From NCBI GenBank assembly GCA_964575845.1, contig CAZNSX010000004.1, positions 62,001-126,000 of the forward strand: DNA of 64,000 bases, written 5' to 3'. Source of the DNA: CAZNSX01 sp964575845 (GTDB taxonomy: Bacteria > UBA8248 > CAZNSX01). The notes beneath the pieces are model-generated. The model searched no databases and was not told where the DNA came from. It saw only the letters and a list, made by a program, of their open reading frames with translations. This document shows positions 43,564 through 52,527 of the stretch, piece by piece (the stretch's first letter is position 1; every line of letters starts with the position of its first letter). The position numbers were made by a program, and so were the translations under genes.

Positions 43564-44457
43564 GTGCCGGTCGTCATCGTGTTCGCTCTTCTCAGCCTCC
43601 TTGCAGCCGGAGGGGGGGATTTCATCTTCAGGCGGGCCCAGCTGAAGAGCGCCGTCGAGGGCGGCATGCGGGCGGAAGACTACCTCGTCATCCACAGCTC
43701 CTTCTTCACCATCCTGGCTCTCATATACTGTCAGTGGAGCAGCGGCCTCGCGCTTGAGATGCGGGTTCTTCCCCTTGTGGTTCCCACCTCCATCTTCTCC
43801 TTCCTCTCCCTCTACCTTCTGATAAGGAGCCTCAGGCTGGGTTCTGTGAGCACAAATATCAGCATGTACCGGCTGAATTTCATAATCACTTCCCTTCTGG
43901 GGATATTGATTCTGAGCGAGGCCGCGACCACCCAGAAATTCCTGGGGCTCATCCTCGGCTTTGGGGCGGTGGCTTTCTTTGCCCTGGCGGAGATGCGGCT
44001 CGCCGGGCGAGGTTCAGGGCGCTCGGGTTTCCCGGAGGGAGGGGCCGGAGCAGGGCCTTTTCTTCTCGCCGGGGCCGCCATGTTCCTCCAGGCCCTTTTT
44101 CACTTTCTCATGAAATATTATCTTTCCCGCGGCATCTCCCTTTATTCTTTAATCCCGCCCCATGTCGTCCTCTTCAACGTTTATGTGTACGCCTCGGCTT
44201 TCGGCCGGGGGAGCTTTCGCCTAACCCGCCCCATGAAGGCCCATAGCCCCGTGAGCGGCCTCCTCTATGGCACCGCCTTTATTTTCCTGCTGCTCGCGTT
44301 CAGGGCGGGAGAAGCGAGCATAGTGGCTCCCATAAGCCAGCTGAGCTTTGTTTTCTCCGCGCTCCTCGCCATGGCCTTCCTGAGGGAATCCCTGGGGGGG
44401 TTCAGGCTGGTCGGGCTCATCATGGCCATCGGCGCGGTGCTGACGCTTTCACGCTGA
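43564..44457 (+). CDS. EamA/DMT-family permease
   Basis: 297 residues from GTG 43564, preceded by GGAGAG. About ten membrane segments in two halves, the second ending ALLAMAFLRESLGGFRLVG, as in EamA carriers for amino acids, sugars or metabolites. Substrate unknown. First gene of a run with DUF4911 and tldD (gaps of 10 bases and an overlap). Confidence 0.85.
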   Translation: MPVVIVFALLSLLAAGGGDFIFRRAQLKSAVEGGMRAEDYLVIHSSFFTILALIYCQWSSGLALEMRVLPLVVPTSIFSFLSLYLLIRSLRLGSVSTNISMYRLNFIITSLLGILILSEAATTQKFLGLILGFGAVAFFALAEMRLAGRGSGRSGFPEGGAGAGPFLLAGAAMFLQALFHFLMKYYLSRGISLYSLIPPHVVLFNVYVYASAFGRGSFRLTRPMKAHSPVSGLLYGTAFIFLLLAFRAGEASIVAPISQLSFVFSALLAMAFLRESLGGFRLVGLIMAIGAVLTLSR

Positions 44458-44467
44458 AGGGCTCGGG

Positions 44468-44836
44468 ATGGGTGACGAAAAAACGCTTTTCAAGGGGGAG
44501 GAATCCCCGCCGACGATGAGGGTCTTGCGCGTTTTGGTGGAGCGCGACGATGTGGTCTATCTTCAGGGCTTGGTCGAGGCCTATGACGGAATGGCGTTCA
44601 CCCAGACGGTTGACCCCGATTACTGTCACATCGGCCAAGAGGAGGGCTCTTCGGCGAGTCCCCTGGCCCTGGTCCAGTTTTTCACATCGCCGGTTTTTTT
44701 CCCGGAACTGCGCGAGCTGGTCCGGGCGCTGCAGAAGGAGATAGACCTCCGGGTCCTGGAGGAGTTTGGCGAGGACGAGGGCCGGTGGCGGGAGGTCGGC
44801 AGAGGCTCAAGCGCGAGGAAGGCAAGCCATGATTGA
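44468..44836 (+). CDS. DUF4911-type protein
   Basis: 122 residues. Core segment LVERDDVVYLQGLVEAYDGMAF and LALVQFFTSPVFFPELRELVRAL fits the small DUF4911 family, which I know mainly next to tldD-like genes. Alpha/beta, cytosolic. Its stop overlaps the ATG of tldD (shared bases 44829-44836), so it is translationally coupled to it. Function unknown. Confidence 0.65.
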   Translation: MGDEKTLFKGEESPPTMRVLRVLVERDDVVYLQGLVEAYDGMAFTQTVDPDYCHIGQEEGSSASPLALVQFFTSPVFFPELRELVRALQKEIDLRVLEEFGEDEGRWREVGRGSSARKASHD

Positions 44837-46211
44837 CCGTGAGCTCGCCCGAGGGGTTGTGAGCGAGGCCCTCAAGAGAGGGGGAGAGTTTTCAGAGCTC
44901 TTCATCGAGGAGAGCCACATAACCGATATCATCCTGGAGGATAACCGACTGGAGCAGGTGCTTTCGGGAAAGGTCAAGGGCGCAGGGCTGCGGCTCATCC
45001 GAAACGGCAGGGTTTCCTATGCCCACGGGAGCAGCCTTGCGGAAGGCTCCCTCATGGCCCTTGCCAGAAGGGCGGCGGAGGGGGGGGAGGGAGAGCCCGT
45101 GGCGGCTCCGGGGCTTAAGGAGCAGGAAGGCGCCCCTCCCTCCCCCATCGAGCGGGACCCCCGCGGGGTGAGCGCACAGGCAAAGGCGGATGCCGCGCGG
45201 GAGGCCAACGAGAGCGCAAGAACCCTTGACGGGCGCATACGGCAGGTGAGGGTCATCTACCGGGACGGCTTCCGACGCCTCCTCATGGCCAACTCCCGGG
45301 GGGAGGTGGCCGAGGAGGAAAGAACCGGGGTCACCTTCGTGGTGGAGGCTGTTGCCCGGAAGGGGGATGTGATTCAGCGGGGCTACGAGCCCCTGGGGGG
45401 CTCCTCGGGTTTTGAGCTCCTCGAGGGAGGCCGGGCGGGAGAGATTGGACTGAAGGCCGCCCAGAGGGCCCTCATGATGCTCGAGGCCCCGGCCGCCCCC
45501 GCAGGGGAGATGAGCGTGGTCATCGCAAGCGAGGCCGGAGGGACCATGATCCATGAGGCCGTCGGCCACGGCCTCGAGGCCGACTTCAACCACCAGGGCC
45601 TCTCCGTCTACTCGGGAAAGCTAGGGGAGAGGGTGGCCTCACCCCTCGTGACTGTCGTTGATGACGGGAGCCTTCCGGGAAAGCGGGGGAGCTCCTCCTT
45701 TGATGATGAGGGAACCCCCATGGGGAGGACCGTCCTCGTGGAAAAGGGCGTGCTCGTGAATTACATGTATGACCGTCTCTGGGCCACGAGGGGAGGGGGA
45801 GAGCCCACGGGCAACGGCCGCCGCCAGTCCTACCGCCACAGGCCCATCCCCAGGATGACCAATACACTCCTGCTGCCCGGAGAGATGGACCCCCGGGAGA
45901 TCCTGGCCGCAACCTCCAAGGGGCTCTATGTGGTGAAGATGGGGGGCGGTGAGGTGAACATCGTGAACGGGGATTTTGTGTTTGAGGTGAGCGAGGGCTA
46001 CCTGATAGAGAGAGGCGGGCTCGGCCCACCCCTCCGTGGGGCGACCCTCATCGGAAACGGCCCCAGGGTCCTCAGCGAGATAGACATGGTCGGGAGCGAC
46101 CTGGGCTTCGGCATCGGCACCTGCGGGAAGGACGGCCAGGGGGTCCCCGTCTCGGACGCCCAGCCCACGATAAGGATACCGAGGATTACGGTGGGGGGGA
46201 GGAAAACCTAG
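44829..46211 (+). CDS. tldD: TldD/PmbA-family metalloprotease
   Basis: 460 residues from ATG 44829. Metal motif HEAVGHGLEADF (HExxxH type, about residue 242) and the C-terminal GGGEVNIVNGDFVFEV segment identify TldD rather than its partner TldE, which lacks the metal motif. TldD/TldE degrade short unfolded peptides and process peptide natural products. No tldE is present in the window. Last gene of the EamA-DUF4911-tldD run. Confidence 0.9.
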   Translation: MIDRELARGVVSEALKRGGEFSELFIEESHITDIILEDNRLEQVLSGKVKGAGLRLIRNGRVSYAHGSSLAEGSLMALARRAAEGGEGEPVAAPGLKEQEGAPPSPIERDPRGVSAQAKADAAREANESARTLDGRIRQVRVIYRDGFRRLLMANSRGEVAEEERTGVTFVVEAVARKGDVIQRGYEPLGGSSGFELLEGGRAGEIGLKAAQRALMMLEAPAAPAGEMSVVIASEAGGTMIHEAVGHGLEADFNHQGLSVYSGKLGERVASPLVTVVDDGSLPGKRGSSSFDDEGTPMGRTVLVEKGVLVNYMYDRLWATRGGGEPTGNGRRQSYRHRPIPRMTNTLLLPGEMDPREILAATSKGLYVVKMGGGEVNIVNGDFVFEVSEGYLIERGGLGPPLRGATLIGNGPRVLSEIDMVGSDLGFGIGTCGKDGQGVPVSDAQPTIRIPRITVGGRKT

Positions 46212-46370
46212 GGAAACATCGTGGAGGGCTAAGACCTACGCCAGCCCGGTTTAGCCTCGCAGAAATTTTGGGCTGAAATTGGCCGTGTGGGTGGTTTTTC
46301 CATTTACTTGACCTACTATATCCTCATAAATCTATCCCATGGGATATGAAAGATTAGGAGGAGAAAAGCG

Positions 46371-46778
46371 ATGGCCGAGACGATTCGAATTGTGGACTAC
46401 CACTACCTGACCTGCCCCGACAAACCCGGGGAAGGGGCGAAATTGCTGTCTCTGTGCCGGGATGCAGGGGTCAACCTGCTCGCCGTCCACGCCTTTCCCT
46501 TTGCGCGGCGCACTCAGGTTGACTTCGTGGCCGAGGACTCAGCCGCCCTTCTGAAGGCGGCGCGGAAGGCGAATCTCAAGCTGACCAAGAGGAGGGCCTT
46601 CCTCGCCACGGGGGACGACCGGGTGGGTGTCGTGGCGGGCATCCTTGAGAAGCTCGCCGGAGCGAAGATTAATGTTACGGCGACGACCGCTCTTTCCGCC
46701 GGAGGAGGCCGCTTCGCCGCCATTTTCTGGGTGAAACCTCCAGATATACGCCGGGCCTCGAAGGCCCTTGGCGTTTAA
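46371..46778 (+). CDS. ACT-domain regulatory protein
   Basis: 135 residues. Two tandem ACT-like domains (CPDKPGEGAKLLSLCRDAGVNL at 14-35 and GVVAGILEKLAGAKINVTAT at about 84-103). Free ACT proteins bind amino acids as allosteric sensors. Strong GGAGGAG site. No partner enzyme adjacent; ligand unknown. Confidence 0.8.
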   Translation: MAETIRIVDYHYLTCPDKPGEGAKLLSLCRDAGVNLLAVHAFPFARRTQVDFVAEDSAALLKAARKANLKLTKRRAFLATGDDRVGVVAGILEKLAGAKINVTATTALSAGGGRFAAIFWVKPPDIRRASKALGV

Positions 46779-46961
46779 TGGCAAGACCGCGTGGCTGCGA
46801 CCCTCGCAGTGGCCTTTCAGTAGCGGCAAGGCGCAGTCCCATCAAGGGGGGCTTCCTGGCCCCAGCCTGCGGCGAAGCCGCTGGCATGTCGAGGTCATGG
46901 TTTAAGTAGACGCGTTCGCCCGCCCTTTCTTTGAAGGGGGGCATGAAGGAGGGACGGCTCG

Positions 46962-47273
46962 ATGGCGGAGGCCGAGGTTCACGGGATAGTCATTCCTCTA
47001 TCCAAGATAGAGAAGCTGGGGAAAGGGGAAATCGGAATGGCCCTTTGCCCCTACCATATGGACGATAAAGGAAGCCTCGTCGTTCGCTTCAAGAAGAGGA
47101 GATTTTTCTGCTTCGATTGCCTCATTGGGGGGCGGATAGAGGAGCACCCCGCGGGGGTACTCTGCATCGAGGACGAGGAGCACGAGGACCTTCTGAGCCA
47201 CATCGAGCACCTCCGCGAGCGCGACGTTATAAGAAGAGTGAGAGGGCGAGAGGAACGAGGCCGGAAGCCCTAG
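46962..47273 (+). CDS. Free-standing CHC2-like zinc-ribbon protein
   Basis: 103 residues. CPYH at about 29-32 and FFCFDCLIGG at about 47-56 form the CHC2 zinc ribbon of DnaG-type primases (CPFH, then FHCFGCGAGG). The rest of primase is absent. Flanks are charged and helical. AAGGAGGG before ATG 46962. Could bind nucleic acid or zinc; unknown role. Confidence 0.6.
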   Translation: MAEAEVHGIVIPLSKIEKLGKGEIGMALCPYHMDDKGSLVVRFKKRRFFCFDCLIGGRIEEHPAGVLCIEDEEHEDLLSHIEHLRERDVIRRVRGREERGRKP

Positions 47274-47358
47274 CGCGCCAGTCAGGCTGAGGAGGCAATC
47301 GCCTCGCTGTGACCTTTAGTGGGGGCGAGGTGCAGTTTCGGGAAACCGCGCCAGAAAG

Positions 47359-47403
47359 AGCCGGCCCCTCGTCCGCGGTCATTCGGGGAGGGGCCGGCTT
47401 TTC
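47359..47403. terminator. Bidirectional terminator
   Basis: AGCCGGCCCCTC (47359-47370) pairs with GAGGGGCCGGCT (47388-47399), a perfect 12-bp stem, with TTTT on the plus side and TTT on the minus side. Separates the convergent CHC2-like and msrP genes. Confidence 0.8.
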
Positions 47404-47426
47404 CGTCAGAGAACCCCGCGCTGTCC

Positions 47427-48410
47427 CTACATGAAGTACTCTCTCTTGTCCAGGCTCGGGTACATCGAGGCGACCCATTTCTCATAGCCGTTAAAGATCA
47501 ATGTGGGCCGCCGCTCGTCCGTGCCGAGCATCCGCTCGGTCTTCTGGGACCACCTGGGATGGTCAAAATTTGGGTTCACGTTCGCCCAGAAGCCGTACTC
47601 ACTCGGCTGGACCCGCTCCCAGAAGGTCTCAGGTCGCTCCCGTGTGAACTCTACCGAGACGATAGACTTTATGCTCTTGAAGCCGTACTTCCAGGGGGTG
47701 ATGAGACGAAGGGGCGCCCCATGCTGCTTAGGAAGAGGCTTCCCGTAGACGCCCGTCACGAGCAGGGTGAGCTCGTTCATCGCCTCCTCGACCGTCAGCC
47801 CCTCGACATAGGGCCAGGGATACCAGACCTGGAGCTGGCCCAGGGCCACCGTGCGGTCAAGAAAAGTGGTGAGCTTCACGTAACGGGCCTCGCTCTTCGG
47901 CTCCACGGCCTTGATGAGGGCGGAGAAGGGAAAGCCCGTCCACGGCACGGCCATCGCCCACGCCTCAACGCACCTCAAGCGGTAGAGGCGCTCTTCGAGC
48001 GGCATCCGATGGATGAGGTCGTCGATGTCGTAGGTGCTCGGTTTCCGCACGAGCCCCTCGACCCGCACTTGCCAGGGCCGGATCTCGAGCCGCCGGGCGA
48101 GTAAGTGAATCGTCTTCTTGGTGCCGAACTCATAGAAATTGTTGTAACTGGCCGTGATCTTCTCCTCCGTCAGGGGGCGGTCGAGGGTGAAGGCCGGGTT
48201 TTGCTTCGCGGGGTAGAGGTCGAGCGTCTTATCCACAGGCTCTCCTGATTTCTCGGGCTCGGCTGCGGCGGCGAGCCCGAGCCCGCCGGCGATCCCTCCC
48301 GCCAGGGCACCGAGCGCACCCTTCAAGAATATTCGGCGGTTGAAGAAGGCGGCCTCTGGCGTGGCCTCGCGCTCGGGGAGCGCCCAGCCCGGCTTGCGGA
48401 TATAATGCAT
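47427..48410 (-). CDS. msrP: Protein-methionine-sulfoxide reductase catalytic subunit MsrP (YedY)
   Basis: 327 residues. TAT signal NRRIFLKGALGAL (about 24-36) sends it folded to the periplasm. Molybdopterin-ligand Cys is in RCVEAWAM (about 147), and the conserved HGAPLRLI and GFKSIKSI segments fit the family. It repairs oxidised methionine in periplasmic proteins. The heme partner msrQ is not next to it. Confidence 0.93.
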   Translation of the reverse strand: MHYIRKPGWALPEREATPEAAFFNRRIFLKGALGALAGGIAGGLGLAAAAEPEKSGEPVDKTLDLYPAKQNPAFTLDRPLTEEKITASYNNFYEFGTKKTIHLLARRLEIRPWQVRVEGLVRKPSTYDIDDLIHRMPLEERLYRLRCVEAWAMAVPWTGFPFSALIKAVEPKSEARYVKLTTFLDRTVALGQLQVWYPWPYVEGLTVEEAMNELTLLVTGVYGKPLPKQHGAPLRLITPWKYGFKSIKSIVSVEFTRERPETFWERVQPSEYGFWANVNPNFDHPRWSQKTERMLGTDERRPTLIFNGYEKWVASMYPSLDKREYFM

Positions 48411-48549
48411 GGTTATCTCCTTCTGTCCTGGGACCTTCGTCCGTCAGCAGAGGGATGGGGGCGCAGGGACCTTTTCGGCACTGCGGGATGCCTCCATCCT
48501 CATCAGGGAACGAACAGCCGGCCTCCTGGTAATATTCCCCGCCCCCTCA

Positions 48550-48578
48550 TTGACATTTATCCCCTGACATCTTATTTT
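48550..48578 (+). promoter_or_regulatory. Promoter of the second M24 gene
   Basis: TTGACA (48550-48555), 17-base spacer, TATTTT (48573-48578), about 66 bases before ATG 48644. Confidence 0.6.
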
Positions 48579-48643
48579 TCGTACACGCCATTTTTGCCGC
48601 TCACCTCTTACATCAAGGGACTGTCATTGAGGAGGAATCTCAG

Positions 48644-49921
48644 ATGAGTTCAGACCTCTACTTCGGGCCTTTCGCCAATGATATCCAGGAGAGGATAAAC
48701 TTCCCGAGGATGCGGGAGCAGAGGACGCAGAGGACGCGGGATATGATGAGGAAGCACGGCCTCGCGGCCCTCATTCTCTACGATACCTCCAATATGAGGT
48801 ATGCCACCGCAGTCGGGGGAATGGTCCCGACCGCCACGGCGGGAATCCCCTGGGCAAAGGGGCTCCGCTTCGCGCTCGTCTTTGCCGAGCATGACCCCAT
48901 AGTCTATGAGCACGCGGACATAGGGATACAGCAGGAGACCGCGTGCCCCTGGATAAAGCCCGAGAACATGCGCTGCGCGCACTCCTGGCTCGGCGGGCTC
49001 GCGGGCCCGAACGCCAGCAGGGCCGCAGCGAAAAAATGGGCTCAGGACATAAAGCGCGACCTCGAGGAGAGGGGGCTCCTCAGGGAAAAGCTCGGGGCCG
49101 ACGGCCTGGACCCCTACGGTGCGCAGGCCCTGAGGGATGCCGGAATCACCGTCGTCGAGGGCGCGGAGGTAATGGCCGAGGCGCGGATGATAAAGACTGA
49201 TGACGAGATAAACTGCCTCAAGATGGCCGCGGCCATAACGGATAGGGCCTGGTACAAGGTCTATGAGGCCATGAAACCGGGGGTGATGGAATGTGAGCTC
49301 CTTGCCCTCGCCCACAAGGTGTGCCTTGAGATGGGGGCCGAGGGGATTGACGGCCACGTGAAATCGGGCCCCACGCGGACCTGGCCCAATTACCGGGGCT
49401 CCGCGGCGATCGACAGGATTATCGAGCCGGGAGATATAGTCTATATCGACCTCTACAACGTGAGCTACTCGGGCTACCTGACCTGTTACTACCGCACTTT
49501 CATAGTGGGAAGGGAGCCGACGGCCAAGGAGAAGGAGTGGTACAAGCAGGCGCTTGAGTGGCTGTATGGGCCCCTCGAGGAGGTAAAGCCGGGAAAGACC
49601 ACTGCGGATGCCGCGAAGCGCTTTCCCCCCGTCTCCCTCTGGGGCTACAAGGGCGAGGAATACGGGCTCCTCAGCCAGTGGGCCCACGGGATAGGGCTCG
49701 GTCTCTATGAAAAGCCCCTGATATCCCGCGCCTTCTCGTTCGATGACCCGGTGCCCTTCGAGAAGGGGATGACATTCGCCATCGAGACCCAGCAGGGGGA
49801 GAAGGGCCTGGGCGGCGTGAGGATAGAGGAAGAGGTTGTCGTCACGGAGACGGGCTGTGAAGTTATAACCAGGTTTCCCATCGAGGAGATAACCGTCGTG
49901 AGGCACAGCCTTCTGCGATAG
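48644..49921 (+). CDS. M24 'pita-bread' family protein, DddP-like spacing, altered metal site (copy 2)
   Basis: 425 residues, a clear paralogue of the gene at 6598-7848 along its whole length (RMREQRTQRTRDMMRKHGLA, then YDTSNMRYAT). Metal ligands: Asp in VYIDLYN, Cys instead of Asp in GYLTCYYRTF, His in AHGIGLG, Glu in FAIETQ and Glu in VRIEEE. Same Asp-to-Cys change, same spacing. Preceded by its own TTGACA promoter and GAGGAGG. Reaction unknown; a lyase or amidohydrolase on a small substrate is more likely than proline peptidase. The two copies may act as one heteromer, as M24 proteins are usually dimers, which is inference. Confidence 0.78.
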   Translation: MSSDLYFGPFANDIQERINFPRMREQRTQRTRDMMRKHGLAALILYDTSNMRYATAVGGMVPTATAGIPWAKGLRFALVFAEHDPIVYEHADIGIQQETACPWIKPENMRCAHSWLGGLAGPNASRAAAKKWAQDIKRDLEERGLLREKLGADGLDPYGAQALRDAGITVVEGAEVMAEARMIKTDDEINCLKMAAAITDRAWYKVYEAMKPGVMECELLALAHKVCLEMGAEGIDGHVKSGPTRTWPNYRGSAAIDRIIEPGDIVYIDLYNVSYSGYLTCYYRTFIVGREPTAKEKEWYKQALEWLYGPLEEVKPGKTTADAAKRFPPVSLWGYKGEEYGLLSQWAHGIGLGLYEKPLISRAFSFDDPVPFEKGMTFAIETQQGEKGLGGVRIEEEVVVTETGCEVITRFPIEEITVVRHSLLR

Positions 49922-50338
49922 GAGTCGGGTCGCCTAAGCGGCGGCGTGAGCAGCAATAAAGGTGATGAGTGGCCTCACTCTCTCCACCTAAGTGTAGCTG
50001 ATTTTAAGCCGAAATTGCGGGAGGCGCCGGGCTGAGTTCCCCTCCTTCCGGCGCCTTCGCCCCCCTCAATCAACCCTCTCCCAGGCCCTAGCGCGCGGCC
50101 TATGATGCGGTGTTGGGGACGCCCCGGCGGGCGGGGCTGAGGGGGAGGCGCGGCACTGGTTTTAGGAGTGCAAAATCCGCTTGACAGGTGAAGGGAGAGA
50201 GATCATCTTTGAATTAAAGGGCAACGGGGGAGCCTCCCTTCATCAGGTGCCGGAACGGGGAATTCCGGTTCATACTGTCTGCACCCAAGAGGGAGTTCTG
50301 ACCACCCCCAGGCCATAAGCGCGCACGGGAGGTGTCCA
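49922..50338. other. Intergenic region of 417 bases with a repressor remnant
   Basis: Apart from the S24-repressor remnant (50066-50120, listed separately) nothing coding was recognised. GGCGCCGG/CCGGCGCC near 50014-50057 could be a hairpin after the M24 gene. GGGAGGT at the right edge serves the TTG start at 50339. Confidence 0.4.
50066..50120 (-). pseudogene. 3' remnant of a duplicated S24 repressor gene
   Basis: About 55 bases are roughly 80 percent alike to the 3' end of the S24 repressor at 51673-52425, starting from the same stop codon (CTCAATCAA, then CTCCCAGGCCC and ATGATGCGGT). In the reading frame it gives HRIIGR, then shifts by one base relative to RIIGRIAWAWEKF. It is on the same strand as the intact copy, 1.6 kb away. 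Confidence 0.5.
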
Positions 50339-51436
50339 TTGAAAAGAGGGTGCCTGTCAGCGATTTTCGCCGGCCTGTTCATGTTTTGTGCCCCTGCATA
50401 CGCCGAGCAGAGCCCGGAGGAGGCAATTAAGGCGATCGTCAAGATACGCGCGCTCGTCCCGAGCGATGCACGCACGGCGCGCATACTCGGCACAGAGCGG
50501 GAAGGAAGCGGCGTTGTCATCGATTCGGAGGGGCATATCCTTACGATCGGCTACCTTATCCTGGAAGCCGAGACCATAGAAGTCGTCGGTCCGGAAGGCA
50601 AGACGGTGAGCGCGACCTCTGTTGGCTACGACCATAGCACTGGTTTTGGGCTCTTACGGGCGGATAAGCCTCTTGGGGTGGCGCCCATGGAGCTGGGACA
50701 ATCCTCAGAGCTCAAGGAGGGAGACCCGATTATGGTGGCGAGCCACGGAGGCTCGGGCGCCGTACAAAATGGCTGGGTCGTTTCCCTCAGGGAGTTTGCA
50801 GGCTCCTGGGAATATCTTCTGGAAGATGCCATATTTGCCGCCCCGCCTCATCCTAATTTTGGCGGAGCACCGTTGATAGGGGAAGATGGGCGACTGTTAG
50901 GCATCGGGTCTCTTTTCACTCAGGTAATGATCCCGGGATTTGGTTCAATCCCTTGTAATATGTTCGTTCCCATCGACCTCCTTAAACCGATTCTCGCCGA
51001 CCTGATTGCAACGGGCCGCTCTCCTGAGGCGCCCCGACCCTGGTTGGGGTTAAGCGCGGAAGAGGGAAAAGGGCGTGTTTTCGTCCTTAGGGTTACATCT
51101 GGAGCCCCGGCTGAACGAGCGGGCATCCGACCCGGCGACATCATTCTTACGGTCAAGGGAAAAGAAGTGGGCGGGCTGGCTGATTTTTACCGTAAAGTTT
51201 GGGCCCTGGGCGGAGCGGGTGTTGACGTGCCCCTCAGCATTCTCCAGGGAACCCGGATCCGCGAGATAATAGTCCGCTCTGCCGACCGCAATCGATTCCT
51301 AAGGCTCAGACCAAAGGGGCGAGAGGTCCGCATCGGTATCTACGGCCTGCGAAAAGCCACTCTCCGTCACTTCAATGAACCTTTCAGCTTGGCTTCCCCC
51401 CTGAAAGAGCTTTTCTCGGCCCGGGTAAGGCCTTGA
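50339..51436 (+). CDS. HtrA/S1C-like exported pseudoprotease with PDZ domain
   Basis: 365 residues from TTG 50339 with GGGAGGT upstream. Signal peptide 1-22, trypsin-like domain about 40-235, PDZ at about 240-320 (WLGLSAEEGKG, RAGIRPGDIILTVKG). All three catalytic positions are replaced: His by Tyr in LTIGYLI (normal TNAHV), Asp by Gly in STGFGLLRA (normal DLAVL), Ser by Phe in PNFGGAP (normal GNSGGP). The fold motifs otherwise hold, and the same replacements recall a widespread family annotated as serine protease, so it is a conserved pseudoenzyme, likely a periplasmic peptide-binding chaperone. Lies between the repressor remnant and the intact repressor. Confidence 0.8.
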   Translation: MKRGCLSAIFAGLFMFCAPAYAEQSPEEAIKAIVKIRALVPSDARTARILGTEREGSGVVIDSEGHILTIGYLILEAETIEVVGPEGKTVSATSVGYDHSTGFGLLRADKPLGVAPMELGQSSELKEGDPIMVASHGGSGAVQNGWVVSLREFAGSWEYLLEDAIFAAPPHPNFGGAPLIGEDGRLLGIGSLFTQVMIPGFGSIPCNMFVPIDLLKPILADLIATGRSPEAPRPWLGLSAEEGKGRVFVLRVTSGAPAERAGIRPGDIILTVKGKEVGGLADFYRKVWALGGAGVDVPLSILQGTRIREIIVRSADRNRFLRLRPKGREVRIGIYGLRKATLRHFNEPFSLASPLKELFSARVRP

Positions 51437-51672
51437 GCCTGCGAGGGAAATCGGCCTCGCTTCGGCGAATGAGTGCGATTTACCCGGGAGGTCCGAGTTG
51501 AGACAGCATCCTGTTGATATTGCCAGCTGCGCCTCACTGGTTTCTATAACTCACTATTCCTCCGGTTGTCCAAAGGTAAGCTGAAAGACAGGGCTTGCTC
51601 GGCGGGCGAAAATTCGAGTAAGGCCAGACCACACCCCCCGCCTTGACCATCAATAACTTTCAGGTGCCGCCC

Positions 51673-52425
51673 TCAATCAAACTTCTCCCAGGCCCAGGCG
51701 ATGCGGCCGATGATGCGGTAGCGGGGGTCTTCCTCTCTTTTCATGACGAGGGTGGGGTAGGTGTCTTTATCGGGGTTGTCGGAGACGATGAGAAGGTGCT
51801 CGGAGTCTGCCGCCTGGATGCGCTTCACTTGGCAGCCCCCCTCTTTCTCGTCAAAAATGGCGAAGAGCTTGTTATGGGCGGGCTTCCGGTCCTCAAGGTT
51901 CACGGCCACGATGCTCCCCCCAGTAAGGGTGGGCTCCATGCTCTTTCCGCGCACCCGGATGCAAGCCACCCGCCCCTTGGGGAGCCAGGAGCTATAAATC
52001 AGGGCGAAACTCTCTATGTCTTCATCCGTTATGAGGCTGGGGCTCCCCGCCGCAATCTCGTCCCTCACGAGAGGCACCGGAGCGTAGTGGTCAAGGCGCT
52101 CTATGGCGGCGAAGCGCTCCTTGACCTCCTCAGGGGTGAGGATTACAAGCTCTGGCGGCTCTTCCGCCCTCTTGGGGAAAATGGTGGCAAGTGAGGGGAA
52201 TTTCTGCAGGTAGAAAAGCCGCAGGCACCTCTTCTTGTCGAGCCTGAGGACGCGGCAGAGTTCGAGGATAAGCTTTTCGCTGACGGAGACCTCCCTCCGC
52301 GAGAGAAGCTTTGAGATGTAGGCCTGCCGGACACCGAGCTTCCGGGCGAGCTCTTCCTGGGTGAGGCCGCTCCTCTTGACACCATTCCTTATGTATTCCG
52401 AAAGCGCGCTCTCCTTCCTCGCCAT
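51673..52425 (-). CDS. Phage-type S24 repressor (Xre HTH + LexA-like peptidase)
   Basis: 250 residues from ATG 52425. Xre-type HTH at about 10-60 (LTQEELARKLGVRQAYISKL). The S24 autoprotease half has the Ser in RGKSMEPTL (about 158) and Lys in CQVKRIQA (about 196), both needed for RecA-stimulated self-cleavage. The cleavage-site Ala-Gly is at EIAAGSPS. Typical CI/LexA-like prophage master repressor; it faces the plus-strand promoter with the palindrome at 52523-52546. Confidence 0.88.
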   Translation of the reverse strand: MARKESALSEYIRNGVKRSGLTQEELARKLGVRQAYISKLLSRREVSVSEKLILELCRVLRLDKKRCLRLFYLQKFPSLATIFPKRAEEPPELVILTPEEVKERFAAIERLDHYAPVPLVRDEIAAGSPSLITDEDIESFALIYSSWLPKGRVACIRVRGKSMEPTLTGGSIVAVNLEDRKPAHNKLFAIFDEKEGGCQVKRIQAADSEHLLIVSDNPDKDTYPTLVMKREEDPRYRIIGRIAWAWEKFD

Positions 52426-52499
52426 GCTCAAAAGTTATCATAAATTTGGCCACTTATCAGCTTTTATTAAAAAAAGCGAAAAAAAGGCAAAAAAGACTC

Positions 52500-52527
52500 T
52501 TGACAGGGAGGGGGGCTGGTATATATT
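52500..52527 (+). promoter_or_regulatory. Strong promoter facing the phage repressor
   Basis: TTGACA (52500-52505), 16-base spacer, TATATT (52522-52527). It would drive the gene at 52580 on the plus strand. A perfect palindrome begins within the -10, so repressor binding would block it. Confidence 0.65.

Noticed and set aside
44892..46029. Long minus-strand frames within tldD
   Set aside because: Antisense shadows; no ribosome sites or motifs.
48650..49906. 418-codon open frame on the minus strand
   Set aside because: Mirror of the second M24 gene; same reasons.
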